From Athene noctua (Eukaryota > Chordata > Aves > Strigiformes > Strigidae), in NCBI RefSeq assembly GCF_965140245.1, contig NC_134038.1, positions 25,447,658-25,511,657 on the forward strand: DNA of 64,000 bases. Direction: 5' to 3'. The position numbers and the translations under genes are program-made. Shown here piece after piece: positions 9,801 to 23,676 of the stretch. Within the stretch, counting starts at the first letter, position 1. The number at the start of each line of letters is the position of its first letter. The notes below the pieces were generated by a model. The model was not told the origin of the DNA. It was given only the letters and a program-made list of their open reading frames with translations, and did no database searches.

Positions 9801-12800
9801 CCCTTCATTTAAACTTAGGATATATGTAGGGCAGAGGAAGTGTGTTCTGGTACACAGCATTCATAATGTAAACAAAGAGAAGCCAACACCAGCAGGACTA
9901 GCACAAACCACATTACAGTCCAAAACAACTCCACTTTATACTCCATTTTGTAATCTCTAACATTTTATCTTTCATCTTGCTTCTGTGTTCACTTGTTTGA
10001 TCTGCAAGCACTTACACTTTTCATAGCTTTTCACATGGAAGACATTCCACAGGATTCCGTGATCTTAAATACAGTAGGATTGCTCTGTGTTTAAGAGGCC
10101 CTGGGCCTTTGAGATGTTATACACACGTAGTTAGCACTGGGTATTGCAAGAGGTCCCCATGATCTATGAGAAGTGCAAACTTTTACAGGATCGTGGTTGT
10201 AAAATATAAAAGCTTCAGAACAGGGCACGTGTTCCATTTGTTTTGAAAATGCTATGGTGTTGTGCAGCTAAATAGATGGGATCTATGATAGTGGTCATAG
10301 CATTGCTATTCATGAAGTAATCACAGTCATGTTTTCCTTATAAAGCCATATTTGACAAATATCACTCATTAAATTATGCCATAATTTCTGATTATGTTTT
10401 GAAAATCTTACTCCACGTAAGAAGCATTCAGTGCTCATTCCTTACAAAGTGGCAGTGAATTTGGGAAACAGACTAAAGGGTAGAACTGATATCTAGAAAG
10501 TGTCAGAAAGCCCAGTGCTACCTACATAAACATGCTGCTGCATGAAGGCCTGGGTTGTCTTTGTTCTGCAAGTTATGAGCTCATACGTCAACATGGGAAA
10601 ACAGATGTTTAGATGAAAAAAGTAACAAAAAGGCAGAATGAGGAACATATCCAAGTTCCTTTGGCTTTTGTTCAGGTGTTCCATGGACTGAGCTAATGGG
10701 GGTCATGTGGAGTGGCTGATTATCATTAGAATCAGATGGTCTTTTTGTAACTGTAAAAAGGAAAGAAGCAATTTTACTCTGTATACACACGTCTTTGATT
10801 TACTGCTGGGCTTAGTTAAAATAGTCTTTCACTGCTTACTACGAGAAGGGTAGAAGTTAATTGACAGAATGCACTTAATCTTCTTCTGTGGAAGAAAAAA
10901 TTTGTATCATGACAGTAGTAGAGCATCATCAGATCTCTTCTGTTCCTGTCTGTAACTATTGAGATGAAAGACCTGACTGTCTCAGCCTTTGCTCCTCAGG
11001 TAGTCATCTGCAAAAAGACAGCACTTTTTGCACATTTTAATATGGACATAAGATTCTGCTCAATGTGCAAAACTCTGGAAAATAATTTCCTATATTGTCC
11101 ATTCATTAATTCCTTCCAGGCCCAGTTCTTACTTAGCCTTAACTGAAGTGCTGCCATGATCTTTTGCTTCAAGAAATGTTCCCCCTGTCTTTTTTTGCCT
11201 TCATTTATTCCTTTATGATGCTGTGGGCTGGCTAGTTACTTCATGACCTGTGATGTGATTTGCCATGTCTCTGGCTAGGAAACCCATGTACTCCTGAAGA
11301 GTAATTTTTTAATAGAGATGCTATTTTCTTCTTCCTGTGAACTATTTTTCTTTGTTTTTCTCTTAGTTGCCTCATGCTGCTCTCTTGCAGGATGATTCAC
11401 ATACTTGCTTTCTTTGACCAGAGTGTAAAATGCCCCACCTGTTCCAATTGGTTAGATACCAAATACTATTTTTCTTCTCTTGCTCTCAGCTTCAAAGAGT
11501 AAACAGAACTTCCTATCGCAGGGAATCATTTTTATAATGACTTTGGGACCCCATTTTTTTCAGTTGCCATAGATTCTTGAATCCTGATCCTCCTACACCT
11601 CTCCCAAACAACCACTTTCAGATGCTATCTCAGGGCACAATGTTCCATGGAACATTCTGCTACAAAATGATATTAAAGCAATCAGTTATGTCACAGCCTT
11701 TAGACTGGAGAGTTTAATGCAACAAACCTTGCTGAGTTTTTTGAAAGATATGAATCCACAGCCTACAAGGGATTGCCGAGTGCCTGCACTATCAGAAAGT
11801 TTATGCTGAGGAATGGCTTAGGTATATTTATAAAAAGTAATTATAGAATAATCTGATCTAAGGTCTCTCTTGCTGGACCAGTTGCCAAAAGATGTGTTTA
11901 TACTATTACTTTAACATTCTTTTATTAATTTCATTATTAAGTCATTTTTGCCCAAGACAATTCATACTGACCTTAAAATGAAATGGAAACAAGTGGTGCC
12001 AGAAGTAAAAGTCAGCAAGGGAAGGATAATATATGGCTGTCAACCGCTTATCCAGAGGAAGAAGATTAAGGAATCAGGATTAAGGCAGTACTCGGCCCAG
12101 CTGGGAGGGTGAGGGAGGATGGCTGTGAGCTGCCTCGATTGTTCTTGTTTCTAGGAATAAGTGGTTCCCAGATTAGCTGAGGTTTATCACCTATTAGACC
12201 AGCCCTGCACCTCCCCACACCACCATGCTGCTTTCTTGGCCTCTGGGGATCATATTCTTCTGCTCAAATTGGTTTCAACGGAAGGGGAGAACAGTCTCTC
12301 CATTTCTTACCTGAAGTTTGCCAGATTTTCCATCTCTTGCGCCTCTCTCTGTTGGACCAACTTGATTGACTTGCTACTCTTCTGAAATTTCTTATTTCTA
12401 GTTCCTGGTTTTTATCCCCAGCTCAAAAGCATCCCTTTCACTTTTGCCACCACCTCCAGGCCCCAGCTGGTCCCAGCTCCTGGCAGTTGTCAGTGTCAGG
12501 ACAATATGTCTCCATGGGACCTGGGGCAGAAGGCCAGAAGCCAGCAAAGATGTACTTGGTCTTAAATGAGTATAATAATATCTGATTTGTCACCAACTAC
12601 ACACAAAATGTCTTCAGGCCCATCTCCACATGTTCTCTTTATTTCTCTGACTGCCCAAAGTCTCCTAGCATGGTTGGCTCCAGATAGTATATAACTGTTT
12701 TAAAACTCAGTACTTGTTTCCTTGAGCATTTGATGCTTGCCAGTCAGCATTTATGGTAAATAGCCCAATGCCACCACCCAGAAAGCAGCTGAAGCCACAT

Positions 12801-14915
12801 TTGGAGAGGTGGCAGCATTAGAAACCCAGCCAGTGACTGACAGTCTGGCTAGTCTTGGGATGTGCACTGGGGGGAAGTTTCCTTTCAGTTCAAACCCAGA
12901 GCATAGTTGCCTAAAGGGATTGGGAATGGCAGAACTATCAGAGGCCAAATCTGCAAGAAACCTTTTCTTTACCTTCCCACCAGGGATTAAGACCAGCCAA
13001 GAGGGTACTCCAGCCTGCCAGGAGAGTTCTTCTCCCACTGCTAGGGATAATCCAGCACACAAAACTGTGTATTGAGGATGGGATTAGATTTTAAATGCTC
13101 AAATATGTAAAGCACTGAAAAGCTACTCAAATGCCAGTGTTAAAGGATTTATATTCCCAGATGGTAGAGAATGAGTACATAAAGTGCTAGTCATCGTCTA
13201 AGGATGAAATCCATTTTATATCAAGAAGAAAAAGTAAAGATCTTTGGTGGGGGAAACTTCTAAGATTAAACCTTTCCCTTCCTACCTGAAGGGTAGTTGT
13301 GTACTGATTTACAGCATAGTCAGAGAACATGCTTATAGAAGATGCCTTCATGTGTCATGGCTATAGGATTCAAAAGGAAGCTGTGGATTTCTCTATGCTA
13401 CCTTGCTGTTCTTCAACTCTTCCCTCTCCAAAGTGAAATCGCACCATTTCTGCTACTCCTGGAGACTCTCTGGCCACAGGATGACTGTGGGTTGTGTTTC
13501 AATCTAAATGATCTCATATAATAAACTACTAAAAGCTGGTTTTAATAAAGGAATTAGAGAGAATGAGACTGCTGACAGACAACTTGATGAGCCTTCTGAA
13601 ATTCCTTCTACAGTATTGATTTGATTCCTGTTTCTCATTTGCAGCATTTGCTTGTTGTATACATAAACTATGTCTACAACAGTTGAAGATGTCCAGTGAG
13701 CCACGCACAATCCAAATGTAAATTCCAGAGCTCTGCTTTCAGCAAGACCATTGTCTTGGATAGAAACCCCAGTGATGTCAGAGATTTAATATGTCAAAGC
13801 AGGAACAGCACACAGACATAAAACTAGAAGAACTTTGGAGAGACTTTGTTTAGTAATAACACCAAAGCAGTCAGCCCTTCACAGTCAATTATTACTGCTA
13901 TTGGCACTAAATTATTTGCACTAGGATTATACATCACCTGTGAGTATAAAGAACTGGTTAGTCCAAAGATAGGCATCCTGTCCCTCATAGATGGAGAAGT
14001 TCTTTAAAGGACATACAGAAAGTATAAGCACAAGATATGTTTTTTCTTGGTAGGGAGGTTATTTTCCTATCAAGCTTTGGCAGTCAAGATTTAAATCAAC
14101 TGAAATGTAAATGGCAAAGGCACCTGAGGGAGTCTCTCTAACAGATGTGGATACCACTAAAGGAGCATGTGGCCGTTCTTTCTAGGGAACATTGAATACT
14201 TAGATTTGGGGTGAAAAATAGAGAAAATACAAATTAATTTCATCTTTCAAGGGCAATATTTATTTTTAATTAACAAATAGTCTTTCTTAAATATCTGGTA
14301 ATGGAATTCTGATTGATAAAAAAGCTGGAATAATATTCCATTTTTATATTGACTGAAAAATGCGAAAGGCATCTGTGCACAGACCAGTTTGTAGCTAGAA
14401 CTTAATTATGATGGGACTTTTGGTGATAATCTTCTTGTGTTATACCTTAGTGCTAAAAGAAAATATTATTTCACAAACATGGAACTTAAAGATGTATCTT
14501 AAGGAACATTTCAAATAGGGTAATAGAGAGCTGCAAATGAAATTAGCAATGTTCCTACGTAACTACATTCAATGATAAAGACTTCAAGGAAGACTCATGG
14601 AGACTGTTTCATTATTTATGTGTTAATTAACCTTTTATTTTCTTAAAAAAACTAAAAAACATTTTCTTAAGGTAAAAGATCAAATTAACTACTTCTCTGA
14701 GAAAGAATTTTTTCCTTAAGAAACTTTATTAAGCCTAGAAATAAAGGCATTTTTGACAATATAATGACAAAAAAGACACTCACAGACAGTTCCTAAGGCA
14801 CAGGAGCTTGGAGACCTGACATGCTAGAGGACCACTGTGGTATTGTATTGGTATCAACAGTATTTTAATCTGACAGATTCACTAATATTAAAAATTAATA
14901 ACAGGACTTTATTTA

Positions 14916-14927
14916 TTTTTTTTTTTT
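14916..14927. repeat. Poly(T) run
   Basis: Twelve consecutive T following an ATTTATT stretch. Simple low-complexity DNA. Confidence 0.7.
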
Positions 14928-15063
14928 GTCATCGTGCAAAGATATTACCTCTCTCTTCTAGAAAATACTTCAGGATCTTAATCAAATTATAGAGAAAATC
15001 TAAAGGTATTAAGATCTGGAAACCAAGTACTGAGCTACTAACTGCTGTGCATTAAGTAGATTG

Positions 15064-15104
15064 ATCAAAAGAAGTTTTTTCAAAAGAAGTTTCTTCAAAA
15101 GAAG
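15064..15104. repeat. Short tandem repeat, three units of about 15 bp
   Basis: The core TCAAAAGAAG occurs three times in succession, separated by T-rich spacers of 5-6 bases. This is a small local tandem duplication. Confidence 0.75.
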
Positions 15105-18100
15105 AGCTCCCCATGCTGTACAATCTAAAGATATTGCAGCGTGTATGTTTCTTTAGATGGCAGTAGCAGCAGTTAACTAACAAACTACCATCATTGCTGA
15201 AGTATTTCTGCAGAAACAACAGCCATTCATTTCAAGGATTTTACAATATGCTATCAGCCAACTTCATTTTACATAAATCTACTGGGGTTCCACCAGGAAT
15301 GGAGCTTGGCCTTGTGTTTTTCACTTCTGTTGGCTGCAGAGCAGCAGGTAGCAGCCAGTAAACCCTGCAGAATAGACCCTTTTGTAATGCATGAGTCCTG
15401 GGGCCCATCCAACAGTCAGTGCACATGCAGCTCTCCCACAGTTACTAGACACCTGATCTGAGTAAGGAACGGAGGACTGTGTTATTGCACAACTAAACCT
15501 CTCCCATCTACATAAGAGGAATTTAACTTTAAATCATCTTGGAAAGAAGAAAAAAAATCCAACCTAAGAAGAGTAGAAAATGAAAATGAGGAACAGTTGC
15601 TGGAAAAGAGAAGTCATATGTCCATAAGACACCAAGTAACATGTTGTATCTCTGTAGCATAGCACAAAGCCATGTAAATATAGTGTTTGGCTGCTGAAAG
15701 CAGGGAATACATGTCAGTGTGCCATTACCCTTGTTGATACAACTACCGTGCTTCTGGCTCCAAGTAGGTCACTGCCATTGGCCCATGGCATCACACTCCT
15801 TGGACCAGAGTGGACATAAACCTGACAGCACAGAAATATAACCAGCAGAACCATGGTCAGATTTTCAAGAGGTGTCTCAGACACAGACTCATAAAGCCTC
15901 TGCTGCTCCATGTAGAAAAAAAGCAAATGAAGAGGGCATCAGTATAGTGAACTGATAAAAACAAAATGCAGCTTCACATTTTGGGTTTATTTTGAGCCCT
16001 ATATTTTTTTCCTTGGTTTAATACATCAATTAGATGAGGGTTAGGAGGTTCTTACTGGAACTGCTGTTACAGCTCTGGAAAAGTTCCTTGGCTGTTTGCC
16101 ACTCTTTCCAGTACAATGTTATGGTGTGACAGATGGATTCAATAACAGTGGCTAGCAATCAAGAGATGTGAACCACAGGATGTGGGGGGAGTTAACTGTC
16201 ACCACGACTTGTGAGAGACTCTGTTGTCCAACATGTCAATATCTGTTATCATGGGGAAGGAAGTGGTCACCTGGCTAAAGAGGTGCACCACTGTGTTTTC
16301 TCTGGCCTCACTTCTCTTCGGAGTAACTTGGTTTTTTAATGCCCTTAATTGCTGGAGTATGGTAATAGGTTCAGAGCTACTCTAGGGTATCATCTCCTTG
16401 TCACTGCTAATCTCAGCATGTGGAGAGGACAAAAAGGTGGGGTGGCAGCTTTCTGCTGCTGGAGGGGCCCCATCCACTCTGCAAGTTGAATTTGCCTAAT
16501 GTTCTCCCTAACTATCATTGTTGTTGTCTGTCATTCTGGTCTGACCTCCTACCTGTGTTTCTGTCTGCATTTAGGCTCTTGTCTTCCCTGACTGGAAGCA
16601 TGTATCTGTGTGGTGCTCTGTCAGCCCATGCATGCTCTCCTGTTGTTCTGGGTGCCAGTGCAATATACTCAGGGTCTTCTGCTCCAGCCTGAACTGCAAG
16701 GGAAGTCAGCGTTTTCATAGCACTGTGGAACAGATTGCTCTGTGTGGCTGCAGTGGTAAAACACCAGTGAGGCAAGAGAAAAGCAAAGGGTCTCCAGCTG
16801 GCCTTCATTCCGTGCTTCTGAGTCACTGCAGACCCAAATTGAGAGGCTGTTTTTAAGGCATTTGCCCCTAAAAATCAAGTTATGGTTTTAATAAACCAGG
16901 ATCAATTTACTGAACTATTATGTACTTTCTGTGCAGGACATGATCAAGAAATGTATTTTCATCTGTTATCTATATTTTCTTACCGGAGAGGGCATTTTAA
17001 TTCTTCAGCTTCATTCAGTGTCACCTAAACAAGCTGTTACCACCTTCAGAGTGTACAGCCCCCAGGAGAAGAACTAAAATAACATTTATTTTCTTTAGAA
17101 AGAAAGTAGCTGCTGAGGCTACTTTAAAGAAAATAGTCTCTGAAGTCGTGGAAGCAAAAGGTCAACATCTAATTTATAAGGGCTTGTGATGTATATAGAA
17201 GCCTGTCTCTGTTCCATGGTCTTTTATATTAGGCCAAATTTGATGCAGTTACATGGACTCTGGAAAAACACTCTTGTGATTTGTTGTTGTTGAGATGCTG
17301 ACTATAGAACAGTTCCTTGTGAGTTTGAGGTGAACAAGCAAATATTTCAGCTAGCACAGCAAACCCTCTGTGTAGGCCTGATCTGCCCTGTGTTGTGCTG
17401 CTGCATGTTATGGGATGTGATTACTATAAAACTGCAGGACCACTGAGAACCAATTCAGTGTAATATTGGAGTAATAAAAGTGTTCTTAGAGCCTTATAGC
17501 AAAGGCACGAAGACATTCTAGGATTTGCTAATCAATTCCTCCTACTCCACTATAGAGGCAGAATATTTAAGCTAGAGGATAGCATACCTTTAGCAAACAG
17601 TTCTCTCTTTTAAGTGAACTGTCTATATAGTTATCTATATCTATAGATGCCAAAGGTACAGATACCTTGGCTGGCTCCTTGCCACGTGACACCATAGGGG
17701 TAGTTAGGATGACAGCAGGTATCTCACATGTTTGCTCTTGTAAGCACTGGTGAGTGTGCTACAGACACTGAAGCCAGCTCAGGCTGAGCAGCCTGGACTC
17801 AGAATGATCTGTGCTGGACCCAGCAATGCCCAGAGCCACCCAGGTGACTCTGCCCCAGGCTTCTGCTCATGGCAGGTTCCGGGAAGACTTACCATCTCAG
17901 AGGCAGTGCTGGACCCTGGCTGGCTTCTTGCATTCCTGTGACATTGCATCCTGCATCCTGGCATGTTCAGGGAAGGAGCCAGGATCGACAGCAACATTTC
18001 TCACATTTTCTAAAGTTTTCTGTTGTAAGAAGCATACCAGTCCCTCATCATGCAACATCAATGGGAAGTGAAGCTCTAAGTTTCTGAGATGTCTCTTTGA

Positions 18101-18244
18101 CTAGCCCTTTGGTTTCAGGCCATTTTCATCATCTGTAGCCAACCTTCAGCTTCTCAAATACCAAAGCAGTCTGCTCCTGCAAACTGCTAATCAGCCTTGC
18201 AAGCTAAACCTTGGACTACAGTGAGAATAGAGTATGTTGGCATA

Positions 18245-18489
18245 TGTCATAGTTTAAGCCCAGCCAGCAACTAAGAAACACACAGCTGCTTGCTCACCCC
18301 CTACACTGGTAGGATGCGCTGGCGGAGCAGTGTGAGAAGCAGAAGAGGCCTTGACTCTGTGCAAGCACTGCTCAGCAATAACAAAAACATCTCTGTGTTA
18401 TCAATGCTGTTTTCAGCACAAATTCAAAGCATAGCCCCATACTAGCTACTATGAGGAAAATTAACTATATCTCAGCCAAAACCAGCACA
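18245..18489 (-). mobile_element. ERVK-type solitary LTR, internally deleted
   Basis: Read on the - strand, the element starts TGTGCTGGTTTTGGCTG and ends with a TGACA-type terminus, giving TG...CA ends. The start is a U3 sequence I know from a very common avian endogenous retrovirus LTR, and the other end (rich in GTGAGCAAGCAGCTG, then TTGCTGGCTGGGC) matches its U5 side. Such LTRs are normally several hundred bases. Here U3 text joins directly to U5-side text near 18317, so the middle with the TATA box and poly(A) signal appears to be missing. No internal retroviral sequence flanks it, and I could not find a clean target duplication. Confidence 0.75.
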
Positions 18490-20721
18490 TCATGCAAAAG
18501 AGACCCTGCTGGGGGGTGTCTCTAGTAGCTTGACCAAGGAACTAAAGGCTATCTATCAAGAACACTATTCTAAGGAATCTAGAAATTTGGGGGAAGGGGC
18601 CTGGTGACATTGCATATGCAAAGCAGAGCTGCTGTCTCCATGCTACACTCAGTGTATGAGGCTTTGATGGACGTACATATCAAAAGCAGAGTGTGTCTGT
18701 AGATGTGACATTTATGGCCTAGGAGGTAGTATTGTAGGTTCCTGCTATAAAACAATAGTATTTACTTTTTTCCTCATCTTTTGGTGTTTGATCTTCACAA
18801 CAGAGATTAATATTTCTCTTTCTCTCACAAGAATGTGAGAAAAAAATGATGATGTTAGTATCAACTCTTACATACCCATATTCTTTAGAGGAGATGAAAG
18901 ATTTGTACTATTTGGAAGGAGGCTAAACTGAATATCAGCTCAGTGTAGCTGCCCAACACATGTTGAAAATCAAGCACTGAAGGAATCCAAAGTACACGTG
19001 TCCATAGAAGATATATGTGTCTCCAGAAGCAAACAAATAGCTTCTGAAAAAAACAAAAGAGGCCGAGTCATATAAGGAGGACTCAGGCCTACTTTCCCAA
19101 TTTAACCTGGTCACTTGTGCTTGGAGAAGACATGAAAGGTGAATGAGCTATGTTGCTACACTAAATGGGACTTTCCAAAGCTAGGACTGTATTTTTAAGT
19201 TAGAAACTTTGGGGCTACATTTACTAGAGGAACACATTAAAGTCACCATTTCCTCAACTTTCCTGCCCATGGCTCTTTCCTGAAAGCAGCGCCACCTTTA
19301 CTCATTAGTTGGCTCAGCAAGGATGGTGTAGCTGTAGCTGTCTGGTTGCTTCTTTCCATTGCCACAACCTCTTTTCCTGGCAGACTCTGTGCCAGTGAAG
19401 CCTGAATTTACCCTAGAAGAAACTGGCAAAAAGCTAGCATGAATTTAAATTTGTATTCCTTGAATTGCAGTGAAAACAACCCACAACAAATTAAAAGCAC
19501 TTTCAAATAAGCTGTAACAATATCAGCTGCTAGCATTCCAGAGCCCTTCACTTCTGGAGTCAAAGGTGTCTGCTTAAATTGCTAATTAGCTTTCTCTTGT
19601 TATAATTTTTCTGACTTAAATACTGTGCTTGAAAGCATTTTTCATACCTGCTCTAGTTGCCATAGCATCCATAACTACACAGTTTGGTTGCTCTTCTGCC
19701 CCTGTTTCATTAACAACTATAACGATAATTTCTTGAGAAAAAAAAATGTTTTTTAACAAAATGTAGAATACAAAGTAAGAAGGCCCTAATAAAGGCTCAG
19801 ATAAATTCCTTATCTGTCAACATACTGAAAATATCTTGATTCCTGGCACAGCAAATATACTGTGGAGTTCACTCTTCATTAAAAAGCACAGGCAACCACA
19901 GTACCAGGATGTGGGTAGTCTTAAAGACTAATGCGTACATTTATGCAGATACAGTCTTCTGGGAACCAGCTTGTTTTAATCATAAAAGAACCCTTCAAGT
20001 AAATTTAATGAGGAGTTAGTTGAGGAATTTATTCTGAAACTTTAAACTATGTGTAAATTCCTGAGGATCAAATTAAGTTGAAGGTAAATAATGTTCAGAA
20101 TGGTGTTTCAGTCAAGGCTGCTTAAAAGCTGGAGACACAAAGATCCTGCTTAGAGAACATTTATTTTCCAGCTAGAGACTTCTTTAAGGAGCCCAGACAG
20201 ATGCCATATGTTGATGATAAAACAACATCTTTCACAATATGACATTTGGATCCTGCTCAAAATATCAGTCATTTTTGTCTTTTCTAAGATTGCCACCTTT
20301 AAAATAAATGCCAAACAGTTGTGAACTGGAAAAAGAGTAATTGTCAATGGTTATAGGCGTCATCAGTGATGAAACATCCATAAGCAGATGTTTTGCTTTA
20401 TATACAGGGAAGTTCTGGGTAAAAGAAACACTGTGACAAGGACACCTGTGTCAAGGGTGCTTTAAAAAAACCCCACAGATTGTCATAATTTGTCCTCTTA
20501 AAGACAGGAAAACCTTGCTTTGAGTTCTTCCTCTCTCAGTGACAAGATGCTTGGTCTATGTTCTTCATACACTCAAAAAGAAAAAAAGGTGTACTTGAAG
20601 ATATTTTGTTTAATGATTTACCTTTTGATGTTCTGAAATCTAGTCAGAGGTACAGTGACGGACAAACACAGACACACACATGCACATGAACACAACGCCC
20701 TCTGTTTCCCCTCTCATTTTT
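18490..20721. other. Unique sequence, nothing identified
   Basis: No recognisable gene or repeat. A CA-rich low-complexity patch lies just upstream of the next CR1, near 20668-20697. Confidence 0.5.
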
Positions 20722-21113
20722 ATAGAATAGAAACATAAAATGGTTTGGGTTGGAAGGGACCTTTAAAGGTCATCTAGTCCAATCCCACTGCAATGAGCAG
20801 GGACATCTTCAACTAGGTCAGAGACCCACCTAACCTTTCCAGGGATGGGACCTCTACCACCTCTCTGGGCAACCTGTTCCAGTGTTTCACCACCTCCATC
20901 ATAAGAAATTTTTTCTATGTGTCTCGTCTGAACCTACCCTCCTTTAGTTTAAAACCATTACTCCTTGTCCTATCACTACAGGCCCTATTAAAAAGTCTGT
21001 CTCCATCTTTTTTATAAGCCCCCTTTAAGTATTGAAAGGGGGCCATAAGGTCTCCTCAGAGCCTTCTCTTCTCCAGGCTGAACAAGCCCAACCCTCTCAG
21101 CCTGTCCTCACAG
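20722..21113 (-). mobile_element. CR1 LINE copy C, 5'-truncated
   Basis: This is antisense CR1 3' end. From the left it reads a decayed terminal octamer (TATAGAATAG), the 3' UTR block (GGTTGGAAGGGACCTTTAAA), then antisense ORF2 C-terminus up to the block that reads CTCTTCTCCAGGCTGAACAA. It resembles copy D closely, with a small internal deletion near 20815-20840 relative to it. Diagnostic bases differ from copies A and B, so it belongs to another CR1 subfamily. It is older, to judge from the disrupted tail and scattered substitutions. Confidence 0.92.
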
Positions 21114-23654
21114 GAAATTTTTCCTGAATGTGGTTGATCATCCACTGGATGGTGTTAGCAATATACATCTTCTGGTTTTACCCAGCTGGACATTGTCATT
21201 TAATGGACAATTCTTAAACAAAGAAGTCTTTTCTAATAGTGTCAGATATGCAGATGAAGCAAAGAAAGCACCTAAAGGCTAAGCAAGTTGGCTTCATAAG
21301 GTGCAGCTTGATCATATAAGGACTCACCACAGATCTGCCGTTTCATTTTAAATTTCTCCAGTATTAATGTGAATAAATAAGATCTTATTTTACCTTCCTG
21401 GGCAGCACTGTAGGGTGGAAATTCCCAGTGAGACAGAGAGAATGAAGAAACAGATGCATTCAAAAATTATTGGTTATGCATATCCTTAATGTGTTTTCCT
21501 CTAGAACATAGAGAGCATATTTAGTTAGAAAGTATGTGGAGCTTCTATGGTCTGTGTCCTGGACTTGTCTGTTTGTCAATATTTTTACAGTGTTCAGAAA
21601 CTTCTCAAGCATATTAGAGGACAACAAAAGGAAAGGTCCCTCCAAGCTGATGAAAGTGTATCCCCTTGTCCTGCAGATGCGCTGGAATAACTCATATGAG
21701 AAGTCCCACAGGACTCATAAGCCAACCTGCATGGGGAGAAAGCCTACATCAAGCCTTCTAAGTAGGTGTAATGAGGTGGTGGCAGATGGAGAAGGAAGAA
21801 ACATGGAAGGAGAAAGAGTCAGCTGAAGCAGATGGTCATGTTGTGGCTCTGCTGCAAATAATCTGAATATTTACTTCCTTTATTTAGGCCAAAATCTTGC
21901 AAAATCTTACACAGGTGAGTATCTTTATACATGAGTGGTCCCATTCAATTCAAGGTGCAAACTCAGTGTTACCAAATGGGAAATACAGACATGTCTACAA
22001 GATTACAGACTTAAACTGAGAGTGAGCTTGTTTCTGGTTTGTACGCCACTTTACATACTGGTGAATGTTAATAAATATCCATGAAGAAAAAACATGAGGA
22101 AAATCACACCATTTGATTTAGGAGAGCAAAGTAATCCAGGAGGCACCGTTCTAATAGGAGGGAGAGCCTTGCAGACATGTACAGCTGAAGGGGATGATGA
22201 GGCAGTACTGACTTGCAAAAAGCAAAAAAGTGGGATTCAGAGGGTAACAAATGTTTGAGCTACATAAAAGGTTCTTGTTATGGAAGTTTCTGACATGGAT
22301 CTCAGCACTGGAATGAGAACAACAGCATCACAGTGCTGAGAACTCCTATAGTAAAAAGCAGTCAAAGGGAAGATAATTTAAAGTGCAACAGAAATACTTA
22401 TGGGACAAAAGGATTTAAAGAATATACTACATTTTCAGAGAAGGCAGGCATCAGATAGTCAAATCTGGTTATAAAATGCAGAGAACTTGCCCCACAGAGA
22501 GCTTTTTGTAAAAAAATCAAATAGCCTGGATAAAAAGGCTTACAGCTGAATGTTACTGCTTCTCCAGCAGAAATAATGGGTTTTTTTAAAAAAGAAAAGG
22601 TTCCATCTTCCAAATGTTTTAACTTGGTTGAAACACCACTTTCTTGTAGGAAGAATATTTAATCAGCCTCAGGAATAGCTGAAACCCATGGGAAGTGCAG
22701 GTGACAACCATGTCAGAAAAATCAGATCCTAAATGACTATAGTATGTTACATGATTACCAAAAGCTTTAATTCACAAACGAGGAGTGCAGAGCTTGGTGT
22801 GGAGATGATGAGGTTCGTGTTCCCAATTGGCATCCTACTGCAAGCACAGGGAAGGCTGAGACTCTGATGGTTAGCTAACAAGAATAACTTCCCAAGCAAA
22901 GACACCCCTCAACAAGGAGCACTAAGATGGCAGACAATAATTTTCCCTAGTATATATTCCCACCCAATGAATGATAATGCCAGCTATGAAAGCCTGGCTT
23001 ACAGACTTTGCTTTGCAACAAGGGTGACTGCCTTTGAGGCAGGTATCTATGGTGGTGCTGTCCCCAGCTACCTGTCCTACCTCATTCCCTGGATGAATCT
23101 TCCAGCTCTTGTAATAGTTGCTGGATTGCTACTACTGCTAACCTGAGACATTAAGTAAAATAAAATTGAATGTCAGTTTATATTGACACATCATATTGTA
23201 AACAACTGGAGTTCATCTGTTGCTTCACCAAGAGCTAGCCTTTCCCTACATCAGAGATGAGAGTCCCTAAGAACTGGGCTGACCCACCACAGCATCTCTA
23301 GGCAAAGCATCCCCACTCAGTAATCTGAGCTCATAGTCTTGATTCCCGTAGTGGATAGCTTTTGAAACTTACAGGGACTCTTTCCATGATCATTTCTCTT
23401 TCACAAGGTATCTTCAGAATTAGTTATTAATAGAAGTGCAATGTTCAGGATGTGTTATTATTTAAGTTTTTGTGGTAATTCAGACCTTGTCTATACTGGG
23501 ATTTTTCAGTGGAATTGTATTTGTGATAGTGGTTTTGTGGCATGGAAGTCTGTTTACTACAGCTTGGATTGGGACCAATAGAAACAATGAATACTTGAGC
23601 AAAAATGCAGTTGGGGAAAGTCTCACTCTTTGAAACAAAGCATTAGAATAATGA

Positions 23655-23676
23655 TTTTTTTTTTTTTTTTTTTTTT
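23655..23676. repeat. Poly(T) run
   Basis: Twenty-two consecutive T on the + strand, with no retroposon body recognisable on the 3' side that would explain it. Confidence 0.9.

Larger units (their letters stand above)
5912..18244. other. Long unique region with simple repeats only
   Basis: Apart from the AT-rich and poly(T) patches listed separately, I recognise nothing here. Slightly GC-richer stretches at about 7.7-8.7 kb, 12.0-13.1 kb and 16.4-16.9 kb contain overlapping open frames on both strands. The longest is 136 codons on the - strand at 7757-8167. None shows a domain, a repeat family, or a convincing pattern of splice sites around an exon. A non-coding transcript cannot be excluded. 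Confidence 0.45.

Noticed and set aside
12751..13075. Overlapping open frames of 103 (-) and 88 (+) codons
   Set aside because: They mirror each other on opposite strands over the same bases, and neither shows a motif. A shadow pair is the simplest reading.
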